64,000 nucleotides of DNA from Paenibacillus silviterrae (GTDB lineage: Bacteria > Bacillota > Bacilli > Paenibacillales > NBRC-103111): NCBI RefSeq assembly GCF_030167925.1, contig NZ_JASKUT010000001.1:3472001-3536000 (forward strand). Direction: 5' to 3'. Under the pieces are notes generated by a model, which was given only the letters and a program-made list of their open reading frames with translations, made no database searches and was not told where the DNA came from. Positions 39,113-48,362 of the stretch are shown piece by piece. How positions within the stretch are numbered: position 1 is the stretch's first letter; every line of letters begins with the position of its first letter. The translations under genes and the position numbers were made by a program.

Positions 39113-40486
39113 TCATTGTGCCAGCCGCGCAGCCGCCGGCTTCCTCGGCCTCCGAAGGAAGCGCCGATCCACTGCATACGCGAGCAGTATAGCCACGCCA
39201 ATCGTCAGGAGCAGCGTGCCGTACGTCTCCATAGAGAACGGCTTGCCGGACAGCTGGATATCCTGAGCCCGATATTCAAGCCGCTTCACGGCATGCTTCG
39301 CCGTCAGCACGTCCTCCTGCTTCGCCAGGTCCTCCAGCTGCACCTCGAAGAGGAAGCGGTCCGGCGCATCGCTGTGCACATACTGCAGCGCCGCCGCGCC
39401 GCTCCTGTCGCTCCAGCGCTTCGCTTCCTTCGCTGCGAGCGTTCTTGCCTGCTTACCCGGGACGATCATTTTCTCGACGGACGGGGCCGCCTCAATGGTA
39501 TGTCTGGCAATGACCCTCAGCCCGTGCTTGGTTTCCAGCGGCTGAATAGAAGAGGCAACCGACAGCACGCGCGTCGTACCGGAATCGGAGTAGATGTCGA
39601 AGGAAGAAGCAATCGCCATTTCCTCTACCCCCTCATACAGCAGTACGCCCGCTTTAAGTTTGTTCCACTGAAACATGTTGTTTAGCACATAGATGCTGAA
39701 CCGCCAATCCATAGAGAATGGAGTAACGACCGGATTTTGCTGGAAATGATAGGACGGGTATTTCAGGTCTTTGGCCAGCTGGGCTGCCTTCGGCTCTCCC
39801 AGCTGCTTGGAGATGACATAGAGCACCGCATCGATTCCGGAAGATATCCCCGCTGAAGACATCATTTGATCTCCGTTGGTAACATAGCGGCGGTTCTGTA
39901 CCCAGTTCACCTCCGGGTACTTCCTTGTCAGCACCGCCATGGTCTGCCAGTGCGTGGCGCTCGTTTTTCCGTTCAAAAGTCCGGTCGCCGCCAAATTATC
40001 CGCACCTGCACAAATGCTTAGCAGAACGGTAGATTGATGCTTCAGGAGCCACTGGCGGATCGGCTCGTATTTCCCTGCATCACTCATGTTCATATAGGGA
40101 ATGGCGATGATGTCGGGGCTGCGGCCAAGCAGCCGGTCGAGCTCTTCGAAGGAGTAGTGAGGGACTACCTCCAAGCCGCCCGTTAAGGTCCTCACTTGAT
40201 TGTCCGACGCAACAGCGTATACGTTGTAGGCTCCTGTCATGGCGAACATCTGATAGGGAATGGTGAAATCCATGCCTTCCGTATTTTCGTTCCCCAGCAG
40301 CACAGCCACAGTTGGCTTGCTCGAGTCATGCTTCGGCTTCGCGAGGCCCGTAAGGTCCGGCAGCGGCTCCTGGCGCACAGATGCCCAGAAATTTTGCTGA
40401 GAATTGGCATAACCGACAAAGCCGACCGCTCCGGTAAATATCGTTATTATCACGATAAAGACGACAATACGCATTAACAGTTTCAT
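39113..40486 (-). CDS. Membrane-anchored protein with two DJ-1/PfpI (GATase1-like) modules
   Basis: A 457-residue protein with a hydrophobic N-terminal segment (about 5-27) and a C-terminal span (about 425-443), so it should sit with a large domain outside the membrane. The first module (about 57-230) is DJ-1/PfpI-like: VAVLLGNENTEGMDFTIPYQ, AIPYMNMSDAG and the nucleophile elbow LLSICAGADNLAATGLLNGK (Cys159). A second module (about 280-400; AGVLLYEGVEEMAIASSFDI) resembles the same fold without a Cys elbow. Such domains occur as sensor halves of GATase1-AraC regulators; a stand-alone, tethered duplicate is unusual. AAGGAGG precedes the ATG. It is the last gene of the MacB-like operon. Confidence 0.75.
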   Translation of the reverse strand: MKLLMRIVVFIVIITIFTGAVGFVGYANSQQNFWASVRQEPLPDLTGLAKPKHDSSKPTVAVLLGNENTEGMDFTIPYQMFAMTGAYNVYAVASDNQVRTLTGGLEVVPHYSFEELDRLLGRSPDIIAIPYMNMSDAGKYEPIRQWLLKHQSTVLLSICAGADNLAATGLLNGKTSATHWQTMAVLTRKYPEVNWVQNRRYVTNGDQMMSSAGISSGIDAVLYVISKQLGEPKAAQLAKDLKYPSYHFQQNPVVTPFSMDWRFSIYVLNNMFQWNKLKAGVLLYEGVEEMAIASSFDIYSDSGTTRVLSVASSIQPLETKHGLRVIARHTIEAAPSVEKMIVPGKQARTLAAKEAKRWSDRSGAAALQYVHSDAPDRFLFEVQLEDLAKQEDVLTAKHAVKRLEYRAQDIQLSGKPFSMETYGTLLLTIGVAILLAYAVDRRFLRRPRKPAAARLAQ

Positions 40487-40499
40487 AGTATCCTCCTTG

Positions 40500-41318
40500 T
40501 TATGGAACCTTCACCACATACGCTGCGGTGAATACTTGCCCGTTTCTCTGGAATTGTCCCCAAATCTTAAATACACCGCTCCGCGGGAAGCTCGCCTCGA
40601 AGACGGCGTCCGGACCCGTGCCTTGGCCCTCCTCCGCATGGACGTGCACGTACCGTTCTCCGTCCTCCGACAAAATCACTACGTGGCCTATCGCACCCAA
40701 ATACTGCTGCAGATCGGTAATGGGCTGACTCGAGGACTCCTCGGTCAAGGTAAAGGTCAGCTTCGTTTCCTTCTTGGCCTCCAGGCTATCCAGGGCCAGC
40801 GTTACCCGCTTCCCGTCTATCACCCGGACCAGCTTCTCATCCGGCACAACCGGCACCGCTTCCGATGGCTTGCCCTCCACCTTCAGCCATTCCATCTTGG
40901 TCATCGAATCGCCGTCCGTCGGCTTGAAATCGGCAATGAACCGGTACTCCCCCCCTGCCGGGAAGACGTTATCGATTTCGAATACGCCGCCTCCCTTATG
41001 CTCCGGATGAATGTGATTGAAGTAAGACAAATCCTTGCTGATCACGATCAAATGCAGCAGCTTCTCATGGTTGACCTGAAAACGATCCACAGGGGACCCG
41101 TCGCTCTTCTTCACCTCGAGCCGAATGCGCTTGCCGATGCCCGTTTCGGAAGCTCCCGCATCGGTCAGGCTCCAATCCGACTTGACTTGATCCGCCAGCA
41201 GACGCTGAACCTGACCGGCGCTTGCCGCGGGGACTTTCTCCTGATCCCATGAAGGCTTGGATCCGCAGGCGGATAAAATCGCGGTTAACAGTACTATCAT
41301 CAGTATCCTTTTACTCAT
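40500..41318 (-). CDS. Lipoprotein with two beta-sandwich-like domains, possible metal binding
   Basis: A 272-residue lipoprotein (lipobox ILSAC, Cys near residue 18). After a linker come two similar beta-rich stretches of about 100 residues. One contains KLLHLIVISKDLSYFNHIHPE and the other GHVVILSEDGERYVHVHAEE, and their paired His residues in the same relative place hint at a metal site. The C-terminal part SGVFKIWGQFQRNGQVFTAAY resembles FixH/YtkA-like extracytoplasmic domains. The start overlaps the permease stop by eight bases. It may be an accessory subunit of the exporter; the assignment of function is speculative. Confidence 0.6.
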   Translation of the reverse strand: MSKRILMIVLLTAILSACGSKPSWDQEKVPAASAGQVQRLLADQVKSDWSLTDAGASETGIGKRIRLEVKKSDGSPVDRFQVNHEKLLHLIVISKDLSYFNHIHPEHKGGGVFEIDNVFPAGGEYRFIADFKPTDGDSMTKMEWLKVEGKPSEAVPVVPDEKLVRVIDGKRVTLALDSLEAKKETKLTFTLTEESSSQPITDLQQYLGAIGHVVILSEDGERYVHVHAEEGQGTGPDAVFEASFPRSGVFKIWGQFQRNGQVFTAAYVVKVP

Positions 41319-43797
41319 ATCGCAAAGCCTCGCTTAAATGAATTTTGGCGGCTCTCGAAGCCGGTGTGAAGCTGGAGATCAGGCTGATCAGGATGCCGAA
41401 CAGGGCAACCAGAGACAAGATGAGCCCGGAAACTCCAAATTGGAACGTCAAGGAGTTGATCTCCATGAACGTCGATGTGAGATAAATGAGCAGGATGCCG
41501 AGCACGCAGCCGATGACCGTTGCCGCCAAACCCATGCCTAGACCCTCCAGCATGATCATTCGAATCAATTGCCCTCTCGTAACCCCGACCGCACGCATCA
41601 TCGCCAGCTCGCGGATCCGTTCCATAATGTTCATGAGCAGCGTATTCGTAATGCCGACGCCGGAGATAACGATAGCCAGCACGACAAGGAAGTTAATCAC
41701 GCTGAACGAGCCGGTTAGCGTCGCCCCGACCACCGAAACAAAGTCCTCCGGCCCGAACATCTTCTCGATCCGGGAGCCGAACTGGTTAAACACGGCTTCT
41801 CTCAGCTGCAGCGGCGAAGCCTCCGCCTTTTTCAGCACGAGTGCATTTCGCTCAAACTTTAAGCCGAAATGGTCGCGGAAGTCACTTATTTTCATAAAAG
41901 CTCCGAAGCCGCTGTTCTTCATTGTGTTAACGACTGCAACCACTTTAAATGCTTTCGTTCCTTGAGCCGTATCCAGCGATATGCTTTCGCCGATGCGGCC
42001 GCCCCAGATGCCGTACGCGATTTTATCCAAAATGATCTCGTCCGGAGCCAGCCGCCCGATCCATTCACTGTGGGTTCCCTCCGAGGGACGGAACAGCGGG
42101 AAGCGGTCGATCCACTCCGCGCCTACCCCATACACCCGCAGCTTGCGCTTCTGGCCGTCCAAGTTCCAGATTGCCGATTGCAGCGCATACGTCTCGGCTT
42201 CCGCCACTCCTTCCAGCTTGCGGATTTGCTCTAGATCCGTCTTCTCCGCATGGTGAAACATAACATCCAGATTACCGCCGTAGGAGGCGAAAATGGCTTT
42301 CTCGTACGATTGAATCAGCGCCGAGTTGAGGGAGCCCATCAGCAAAATCATGGCGATCCCCATACAAAGAATGACCGAGGTCATCGAGGTGCGGCTGAGA
42401 TTCCTTGTCAAATTGCGGGTGGCGATTTCACCGCTGAAGCCGAACAGCGCCCGGTATACAGGCTCAAGGAGCAGCACGAACCCACGCAGCAAGTAGGGGA
42501 AGAGCAGCCCTACACCGAGCAGCATCGGTACGATAACCAGAAGATGCTTGATCAGGAAGCCCGATAACAGCAGCAGGATACCAAGAACGCCTCTCCACCG
42601 TGGAAGGACCGCCTTCTCCGACCGTGCCTCCTTCAGCACGGCAATGACGCTGACCCGACCCGCCTGACGAATCGGATACATGGAGGCAAGCAGCGGCACC
42701 AGCAAACCTGACAGCACCGAAACCCCAAGCCCCTTCCACAGCACCATGCTTCCTGCCTCATGCACACTGAACAGCATGAAGATCGCCAGCTTCAGAACAT
42801 ACGCAAGACCGAATCCAATGACCAGCCCGATGACCGTCCCGGCAAAAGCAAGCAGCAGCACCTCCGCCAGCACAAAGCTTCGCAGCTGCTCGGGTGTGTA
42901 GCCGATCGTTTTCAGTACGGCAAATTCTTTCTTGCGTTCGTTAATGCTCACATACAAGGAATTAAAAATAACAAAGGCGCTTAACGCGATGCCGAGCAGC
43001 CCGGCGATATATAATGCCAGGAAGAAGGTTCCCGCATCATTGAATTGCGCGTCGAAATCCATAATGACCGGCTGCATGTAGATTTGGTCGTAGCGCTTCG
43101 TCAGCTCGTCGATTCGCTGCTTCACGGCCTCTTCATCCGCTTCGGGCATTGCCTTCAGCTGAATGGTCTCCACCTTCCCGGTTAAGCCGAACCATTCTTG
43201 AAGGACAGGAAGCGGCACGACGACCGTCCATGGATGGTACTTCGCCATCGACCAGCTCGAAGGTCCCATCAGCTCCACGGTGTACTTCACGACAGCTGTG
43301 ATCGGAATCTCCTTCACTCCTTGATCCGTCTCGATCGAGAGAGTATCGCCCACGTCCGCCTTCCACACCTTCGCCGTCCGGTCTGTGATGACGGCACCGT
43401 TCCCTGTGAGGCTACCCTTTACGAGAGCGAAATTCGTAAGCGCCGTATCGGTGCGGCTGTAGCCCTTCAAATCCACCCGCTTCTGTATGTCTGTAATGCC
43501 TTCTTCCTTCAGCCGAAGCTGGGTGCTCTGCTCTACCACCGCCATAGCGGTAACATCCTTCAGCTTCTGGACCTCATAGTACACGGCTTCCGGGAAGAAG
43601 GTTTCCATGCCGTTGATCGTGTAATCCGCTTTGCCGAAAGCCGCCTTTAAATACAGAGGGAACGCCTTCTTGGCGGTATCGACGGAAGCGATGACGCCGA
43701 AGGTAGAGCCGACGCCGATAATAATCGAAATCAGGGTCAGCAGCGTGCGCGTCTTGCGCCGCATGAGATTGCGCCATGCTATGTGCCATAGGTTCAC
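41311..43797 (-). CDS. FtsX/MacB-type ABC transporter permease
   Basis: An 828-residue permease of the FtsX superfamily with two repeats. It opens with WRNLMRRKTRTLLTLISIII, the classic first span, then an extracytoplasmic MacB-PCD domain (about 35-245), three spans (about 255-380), a central linking region and spans (about 400-490), a second extracytoplasmic domain (about 490-690), and the last three spans (about 700-815; GITNTLLMNIMERIRELAMMRAVG). The start is a GTG at 43797, one base after the ATPase stop. Such permeases export peptides, drugs, lipoproteins or act as mechanotransmitters in sensing. The partner ATPase precedes it. Confidence 0.9.
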   Translation of the reverse strand: MNLWHIAWRNLMRRKTRTLLTLISIIIGVGSTFGVIASVDTAKKAFPLYLKAAFGKADYTINGMETFFPEAVYYEVQKLKDVTAMAVVEQSTQLRLKEEGITDIQKRVDLKGYSRTDTALTNFALVKGSLTGNGAVITDRTAKVWKADVGDTLSIETDQGVKEIPITAVVKYTVELMGPSSWSMAKYHPWTVVVPLPVLQEWFGLTGKVETIQLKAMPEADEEAVKQRIDELTKRYDQIYMQPVIMDFDAQFNDAGTFFLALYIAGLLGIALSAFVIFNSLYVSINERKKEFAVLKTIGYTPEQLRSFVLAEVLLLAFAGTVIGLVIGFGLAYVLKLAIFMLFSVHEAGSMVLWKGLGVSVLSGLLVPLLASMYPIRQAGRVSVIAVLKEARSEKAVLPRWRGVLGILLLLSGFLIKHLLVIVPMLLGVGLLFPYLLRGFVLLLEPVYRALFGFSGEIATRNLTRNLSRTSMTSVILCMGIAMILLMGSLNSALIQSYEKAIFASYGGNLDVMFHHAEKTDLEQIRKLEGVAEAETYALQSAIWNLDGQKRKLRVYGVGAEWIDRFPLFRPSEGTHSEWIGRLAPDEIILDKIAYGIWGGRIGESISLDTAQGTKAFKVVAVVNTMKNSGFGAFMKISDFRDHFGLKFERNALVLKKAEASPLQLREAVFNQFGSRIEKMFGPEDFVSVVGATLTGSFSVINFLVVLAIVISGVGITNTLLMNIMERIRELAMMRAVGVTRGQLIRMIMLEGLGMGLAATVIGCVLGILLIYLTSTFMEINSLTFQFGVSGLILSLVALFGILISLISSFTPASRAAKIHLSEALRYE

Positions 43798-43798
43798 T

Positions 43799-44485
43799 TC
43801 AGCTCACTCCTTCCAGCCCGTACTGGGCAACCTCGCCGTCCCGCAGTACGATGACCCGATCCGCAGCTGCCGCCGCCTGCCGGTCATGGGTTACCATGAC
43901 GATGGTGATTTGCTCCTCCCGGTTCAGCCGGGAAAGAAGCTGCAATATATCCTGACCGTTCTTCCGGTCCAAATTCCCTGTCGGCTCGTCAGCCAAAATC
44001 AGCTTCGGCTTCATAGCCAGCGCCCTGGCGATCGCTACTCGCTGCTGCTGGCCGCCGCTAAGCTGTGACGGGAAGCTTCCCGCCTTCCCCTCAAGATTCA
44101 CCTCGCGGAGCAAGCGCTCGACTGTCGAATCGATTTCCGCCTTCGGCGCCTTATTGGCCGCAAGGGAAAGGGCGATATTCTCGGCCACGGTCATCATCGG
44201 CAGCAGCTGATAGTTCTGGAAGACGAAGCCGACCTTCTCCCGGCGGAACAACGTCCGCTCCTTCTCATTCAGCTGCTCCAGCTGTACGCCATCGATTGTG
44301 ATGGTGCCGTCCGTCGGAAGATCCAGTCCGCCGAGCAGCTGCAGCAGCGTGCTTTTGCCGGAACCGCTCGGACCCATAATGGCGATGAACTCTCCCTTCT
44401 TCAGGTGCAAATCGGTTGGCTTCAGGGCAGTGAAGCTGCCCGCCTCCAAATGAAATACCTTGGTTACGTTCTTCAGTTGGATCAT
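43799..44485 (-). CDS. MacB/LolD-type ABC transporter ATP-binding protein
   Basis: A 228-residue ATPase with Walker [11 protein letters not shown]-loop [11 protein letters not shown], signature [15 protein letters not shown], Walker [13 protein letters not shown] and H-loop MVTHDRQAA. The ADEPTGNLD variant is characteristic of the LolD/MacB/FtsE group that pairs with FtsX-like permeases. It is the first gene of the four-gene operon. The promoter contains three perfect CGCGCAAA copies at 21-bp steps and a TATGAT -10. Confidence 0.93.
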   Translation of the reverse strand: MIQLKNVTKVFHLEAGSFTALKPTDLHLKKGEFIAIMGPSGSGKSTLLQLLGGLDLPTDGTITIDGVQLEQLNEKERTLFRREKVGFVFQNYQLLPMMTVAENIALSLAANKAPKAEIDSTVERLLREVNLEGKAGSFPSQLSGGQQQRVAIARALAMKPKLILADEPTGNLDRKNGQDILQLLSRLNREEQITIVMVTHDRQAAAAADRVIVLRDGEVAQYGLEGVS

Positions 44486-44538
44486 CGTTCGTCGTCCTCC
44501 TACAGGCAGCTCTCGGCTGCCTTCATTGATATGAGATC

Positions 44539-44615
44539 ATCATATACCCGAACGGAATCCTCGAACGCGCAAACGATGCATCGCCACGCGCAAATATTTG
44601 CGGTCTTCGCGCAAA
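44539..44615 (-). promoter_or_regulatory. 21-bp-periodic operator array and -10 of the MacB-like operon
   Basis: Three perfect CGCGCAAA copies (44566-44573, 44587-44594, 44608-44615) lie exactly 21 bp apart. TATGAT (44544-44539 on the minus strand) starts 21 bp after the last copy. The middle copy is part of the palindrome CGCAAATATTTGCG (44589-44602), giving a TTGCG-N7-CGCAA inverted pair with the next copy upstream. Confidence 0.75.
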
Positions 44616-44851
44616 AAGCGACGGAGCCGTCCGCACTGGGTTCAGGAATTAGGATGCCGGCGAGTGCTTATTTGCTCCATTGGCTCCTTCCTTGGTGCAA
44701 TAAAACAATGGCAAGTGCTTAAGCACATTCTACGGGCCTCCAAAGCCGGTTTTGCCGGCAATTGGCAGTCACCGTGTGCTTATGCGTCTCCCGAAGATAG
44801 CCTACCTGAGCAATAAGCATCTGCCGTTGTCTTATTCCTGCCCGTAGACAC
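44616..44851. other. Intergenic stretch upstream of the MacB operon array
   Basis: About 240 bases without a credible gene. It contains a perfect 12-bp palindrome GTGCTTAAGCAC near 44715. Short open frames here have no ribosome site or recognisable content. Confidence 0.4.
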
Positions 44852-44891
44852 AAAAAAACCGCCGCGAATGACTTTCATCATTCGTCGGCGG
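44852..44891 (-). terminator. Terminator after the second N-acetyltransferase gene
   Basis: The stem CCGCCG-CGAATGA / TCATTCG-T-CGGCGG has one bulged base and is followed on the minus strand by seven T residues. Confidence 0.85.
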
Positions 44892-44895
44892 CTGC

Positions 44896-45771
44896 TTATT
44901 CCGTTGGGGAATCGGCCTTCGAGCGCTTCCAGGCCTCATGAAGGCTCCATACCTTCTTCCACAGGTCCTCTTTCTCCTGCGGACTATACTTCACGAGTCG
45001 CTCGCCAAACACATCACCTAACACCTCAAGCCATCGGGAGCGAGTCGTCAGCTCCGTCTTGGTCACGTCCGTTCCCTCCCTTTTGCTCCATATGCAGCCC
45101 CGAAGCTCGTTACTGCCGGCAGCATGCCTATGACGAACGAGGAACAGCTGGATCCATGGCGATTCCGGCGACGTGCTGTAATGCTCATGCTTCGGTTGAA
45201 ATACATCCAGGCCATCTACCGCCTCAGGAGCAAAGTCAGCCCCTGCGAAGGAAGCTCCGGGGTCGTGCTCCAAGCGCCAGCCCCCCGAGCTAACAGCCGA
45301 TGCCGTCACGCGGTATCGGAACGGTCCTTGCTCATAGCTTCCTGCACGCAGCGGCAAAGGCTCATAAGGCATATCTCCCAGCCCGACATCCGCGATCCAC
45401 CGCTCTTCCTCTCCGTTCTCGTGCGGTAAGCTGACCGTGAGCCCGAGGTGAAAGGAATTGATCCGAGGCTCCTGCCCCAGCGGCTGAACACCGGCTCTGT
45501 GCCGGAAGACGGTGAAGCCGAGGGAGCGCAGAAGCTCGCTGAAGGCGCCGTTCAAGTGGAAGCAATAGCCGCTGCGGCCGCCGATCATCAGATTCACGGA
45601 TGATCTGACATCAATAGGTGCGGGGAAGCCGGCCACAATATCGATCGTTTGCCATGGAAGCTTCTCCATATGGGCTCGGTGAAGCTCTCTCAAATATGCG
45701 AGGCTTGGCGGCTGAATATCCGGGATGCCCAGTCTTCGTAGATAGAGACGGATTTCTTCGTTCGTCATCAT
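44896..45771 (-). CDS. Arylamine N-acetyltransferase (second copy)
   Basis: A 291-residue acetyltransferase. The Cys-His-Asp triad is intact: Cys70 in GRSGYCFHLNGAF, His108 in NSFHLGLTV and Asp128 in WIADVGLGD. It differs strongly from the copy at 15346 (for example KLPWQTID replaces the IPFEN motif), so it is not a recent duplicate and probably has a different acceptor. ATG 45771 (tandem ATG codons) is chosen because GGGAGGG lies nine bases upstream; the frame is open further upstream without a ribosome site. It lies within the 37-51 kb block but no array was found in its own promoter. Confidence 0.9.
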   Translation of the reverse strand: MMTNEEIRLYLRRLGIPDIQPPSLAYLRELHRAHMEKLPWQTIDIVAGFPAPIDVRSSVNLMIGGRSGYCFHLNGAFSELLRSLGFTVFRHRAGVQPLGQEPRINSFHLGLTVSLPHENGEEERWIADVGLGDMPYEPLPLRAGSYEQGPFRYRVTASAVSSGGWRLEHDPGASFAGADFAPEAVDGLDVFQPKHEHYSTSPESPWIQLFLVRHRHAAGSNELRGCIWSKREGTDVTKTELTTRSRWLEVLGDVFGERLVKYSPQEKEDLWKKVWSLHEAWKRSKADSPTE

Positions 45772-45905
45772 GCCATGTATCCCTCCCATAAGCTTTGTAA
45801 TGAAAAATCCTGCACTATGAATTCGACGTAACCGTTGGTGCATCCTGCGCTCACCGGCCAGCTGCTCTGCAGATCGGACTCCATCCTGTTATAAATTCTA
45901 ATGTT

Positions 45906-45942
45906 ATAAAAAAAAGCAACCACTCTTAGAGAGTGATTGCTT
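45906..45942 (-). terminator. Terminator of the DinB-like gene
   Basis: The stem AAGCAATCACTC / GAGTGGTTGCTT with a short loop is followed by a T-run on the minus strand. Confidence 0.85.
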
Positions 45943-45967
45943 CTCCTGCTATCCGGATAGGCCGATA

Positions 45968-46471
45968 TCAAACAGCAGGAGCTTCCATGCCCATGTTTGC
46001 CCATTCTTCTTTGGCAGGACCATACACCCCCGGCACCGGTAAACCGGCTTGCCGCATCAGGATCGTGAATTGGCCACGATGATGAATCTCATGCTTCACA
46101 AGCGCATTTAAGGTAAATCCGTTTTTCCAAAGCTCTCCATACAGGTCGGCTTCCTCCAGCAAAGTCTCATCCGTCCATTGCGTGCGGATTGCATCCAGCA
46201 TGGATTGAACGGTTGTCCGGTAAGTTGATGCGATTTCGGCGGCCGATGCCGGCGGCTCGTTATGTTCATAAGGCGCATCGAACTTCAGGCCCGTGCGGTG
46301 AAGCATATCCGGTATCGTGGTCACGATATGCCATGCCAATCTCCCGAGGGTCCGGTAGCCGGGCATAACTTCCTGCTTCAGGGATGCATCGGTCAAGAGG
46401 TCCAGCAGCCTCTGGGTGCCCTCCGCTTCGTTGGTATACTCCGCTATAAAATTTTGCAATGATGTGTACAT
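45968..46471 (-). CDS. DinB family protein
   Basis: A 167-residue four-helix protein of the DinB/YfiT-type metal-binding superfamily. The three expected metal-binding His positions are visible: LAWHIV (about 47) and VKHEIHHRGQFTIL (about 127 and 131). Enzymes of this fold include thiol-dependent transferases such as bacillithiol S-transferases, and many act in detoxification; the substrate is unknown. TAGGAGG precedes the ATG at 46471. It is a single-gene unit lying between the N-acetyltransferase and the WYL regulator. Confidence 0.85.
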   Translation of the reverse strand: MYTSLQNFIAEYTNEAEGTQRLLDLLTDASLKQEVMPGYRTLGRLAWHIVTTIPDMLHRTGLKFDAPYEHNEPPASAAEIASTYRTTVQSMLDAIRTQWTDETLLEEADLYGELWKNGFTLNALVKHEIHHRGQFTILMRQAGLPVPGVYGPAKEEWANMGMEAPAV

Positions 46472-46574
46472 AAGATTAGCCTCCTAGTCATTTTTTCAGG
46501 CCGGGGATGAATCCGGCAGCTTTAGTATACTTGGGGTCCACTGACAGCGTGTTGTCAGCAGACTTCAAAATTTA

Positions 46575-47519
46575 TTACGGAAATTGCCCATAGAGCTCAG
46601 CGATTCGCCTGGCTTGTCCGCTAATTTCTTCGGCAAGAAATTCCGGCTCCAGCACGCGCACATCCGGTCCGTAACTGAGCAGCAGCCCGTAGAGCCAACT
46701 GTCTATAGGAAGTTCCGACCTTACGAGCAGCGATCCGTCCTCTTCCACCGTCATCTGCTCCGGACCAAAGCATTCCTCAACCCGTACTCTCACTCTCGGA
46801 TGAAAGCGAAGCACCATCGTTATGTAAGGCCCCATTTTCCACCGCCCCCATTTGGCATCGAGATCCACCAAGCGTTCCTTCCGGCGGGGGAACACTTCCA
46901 TATCAACCCGGAGCTTCCGGATTCGGGAAAGCTTGAATGTCCGGAAATCTTTTCTCAGTCTGCAGTACGCGTACAGATACCAGGCACTTCCTTTCCAGGC
47001 AAGCCCGATCGGCTCTACGGCCCTCTCCTCCGCCTCTCCTTCGGGGCTTAAGTAAGTCAGCCACACCACGTTACGGTTCTTTGCCGCCAGCCGAAGCTCA
47101 GCCAGCTTGTCCTTATCCGTGTCCACCCTTGTCCACGGGCTCATACCTATAATCAGCTGCTCTCCCGCTTCCTCTATCCGATGCTGCTCGGATTTGGCAA
47201 AAAGTGCATTGATCTTGTCCAGCAAATGATCCAATTGTTGATCCTGCAGGGTCGTCTGCATTCCTTTCAGAGCCGTAACAATAGATAACAGATCGTCGAG
47301 GGTGACGATTTGCCTTTCAATGCGAAATTCGTCCATGATCTCATAACCGCCATCCAACCCAGCAAACGAAGCGACAGGAACTCCCGCGTCATTAATCGCT
47401 TCAATATCTCTGTAAATCGTGCGCAGCGAGACCTCAAACCGGTCGGCCAGCTCTTGGGCGCCTATTCTCTTGCGGCTGAGCAGCAGCATGGTAATTCCTA
47501 GCAATCGTTGAAGCTTCAA
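46575..47519 (-). CDS. HTH/WYL-domain transcriptional regulator (YafY type)
   Basis: A 314-residue regulator with an N-terminal HTH_11/DeoR-like winged helix (MKLQRLLGITMLLL then RIGAQELADRFEVSLRTIYRDIEAI) and a WYL domain (about 130-220) in which NVVWLTYLSPEG and WYLYAYCRLRKDFRTFKLSRI match the domain's ligand-binding strands. A C-terminal WCX-like extension follows. I choose the TTG at 47519, nine bases after GGGAGG and giving the family's usual MKL start; the TTG at 47528 touches the ribosome site. WYL proteins sense nucleic-acid or nucleotide ligands in several stress and defence contexts. It precedes the DinB-like gene on the same strand (gap about 100 bases). Confidence 0.88.
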   Translation of the reverse strand: MKLQRLLGITMLLLSRKRIGAQELADRFEVSLRTIYRDIEAINDAGVPVASFAGLDGGYEIMDEFRIERQIVTLDDLLSIVTALKGMQTTLQDQQLDHLLDKINALFAKSEQHRIEEAGEQLIIGMSPWTRVDTDKDKLAELRLAAKNRNVVWLTYLSPEGEAEERAVEPIGLAWKGSAWYLYAYCRLRKDFRTFKLSRIRKLRVDMEVFPRRKERLVDLDAKWGRWKMGPYITMVLRFHPRVRVRVEECFGPEQMTVEEDGSLLVRSELPIDSWLYGLLLSYGPDVRVLEPEFLAEEISGQARRIAELYGQFP

Positions 47520-47660
47520 TGATAGCAACCTCCCGGGATAAGACCCTTACCTTATTTCGCCAAACCCCATCTGCCGTACCGTTCTTTAAGAATGTTCGGC
47601 TCCATGTCTTCATTTTACCTGATACAACAAAGTAGAGATAACCCCTCGTTCCCCCTCGAG

Positions 47661-47692
47661 AGTCAAAAAAAATGACGCCGCAAGCGGCGCCA
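47661..47692 (-). terminator. Terminator of the kinase/ComA-like operon
   Basis: The stem TGGCGCCGC / GCGGCGTCA with a two-base loop is followed by eight T residues on the minus strand. Confidence 0.85.
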
Positions 47693-47698
47693 CTCTCT

Positions 47699-48346
47699 CT
47701 AATATAAATCCTCAGTCGGCAAAATCCCTAATATCTTCGCCTTCTTAATCACTTCCACGCGCGAGCTCGCTTGCAGCTTCTGAAAGAGCTCCGTCAGACT
47801 GTACTCGAGGGAACGCTGGCTGATCATCAGCGCCTGGGAGATCTCCTTGTTGCTCTTTCCCTTCGCCAGCTCCCGCAGCAGCTTATCCTCCTCCTGCGTG
47901 ATCGTCGTCTCCTCCCGTCCCTTGTCGCCTTGGACCACGATCTCCTGCCGCCTCAGCTGCTTCAGCAGCTGCATCGGGACAATCGCTTCCTTCCTGGCCG
48001 CGCAGCGAATCGCTTGAATGAGCTGCTCGCGCGTGGAGGTTTTGGCAATGAACCCGGAGACGCCCGATTCCATCAGCAGATTGAAATGCGGCGCGATCTC
48101 AAAGCCGGAATAGATGAGGATCACGGCATCCGGCACATAATCGAGAATTTTCCTCGTCAAATCGGCGCCGTTCACATTCGGCATATAAAGGTCGAACAGC
48201 ATGACGTCGAATTTCTTCAAACGCACCAGATCCGGCACGCAGTATACATCCGTTTCGATCGTCACCTTCATCCCCGGCTCGGATTCGATCAGCATTTTCG
48301 TCCCTTCTACCACCGAGCGGTGGTCGTCCACCAATAAGATTTCCAT
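47699..48346 (-). CDS. ComA-like NarL-family response regulator
   Basis: A 215-residue response regulator resembling Bacillus ComA along its whole length. The receiver has D7/D8, phospho-acceptor Asp52 (VMLFDLYMPN) and Lys near 100 (FIAKTSTRE); the HTH LuxR-type domain has ELAKGKSNKEISQALMISQRSLEYSLTELFQKL, close to ComA's KRSIEYSLTSIFNKL. Early VVEGTK matches ComA VMEGTK. ATG 48346 is chosen on ribosome site (AGGTG) over the GTG at 48355. It is directly downstream of and coupled to a ComP-like kinase. Because ComA recognises TTGCGG/CCGCAA elements, it is the prime candidate to bind the CGCGCAAA arrays in this window. Confidence 0.87.
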   Translation of the reverse strand: MEILLVDDHRSVVEGTKMLIESEPGMKVTIETDVYCVPDLVRLKKFDVMLFDLYMPNVNGADLTRKILDYVPDAVILIYSGFEIAPHFNLLMESGVSGFIAKTSTREQLIQAIRCAARKEAIVPMQLLKQLRRQEIVVQGDKGREETTITQEEDKLLRELAKGKSNKEISQALMISQRSLEYSLTELFQKLQASSRVEVIKKAKILGILPTEDLY

Positions 48347-48362
48347 GTCCCTCACCTGTCAG

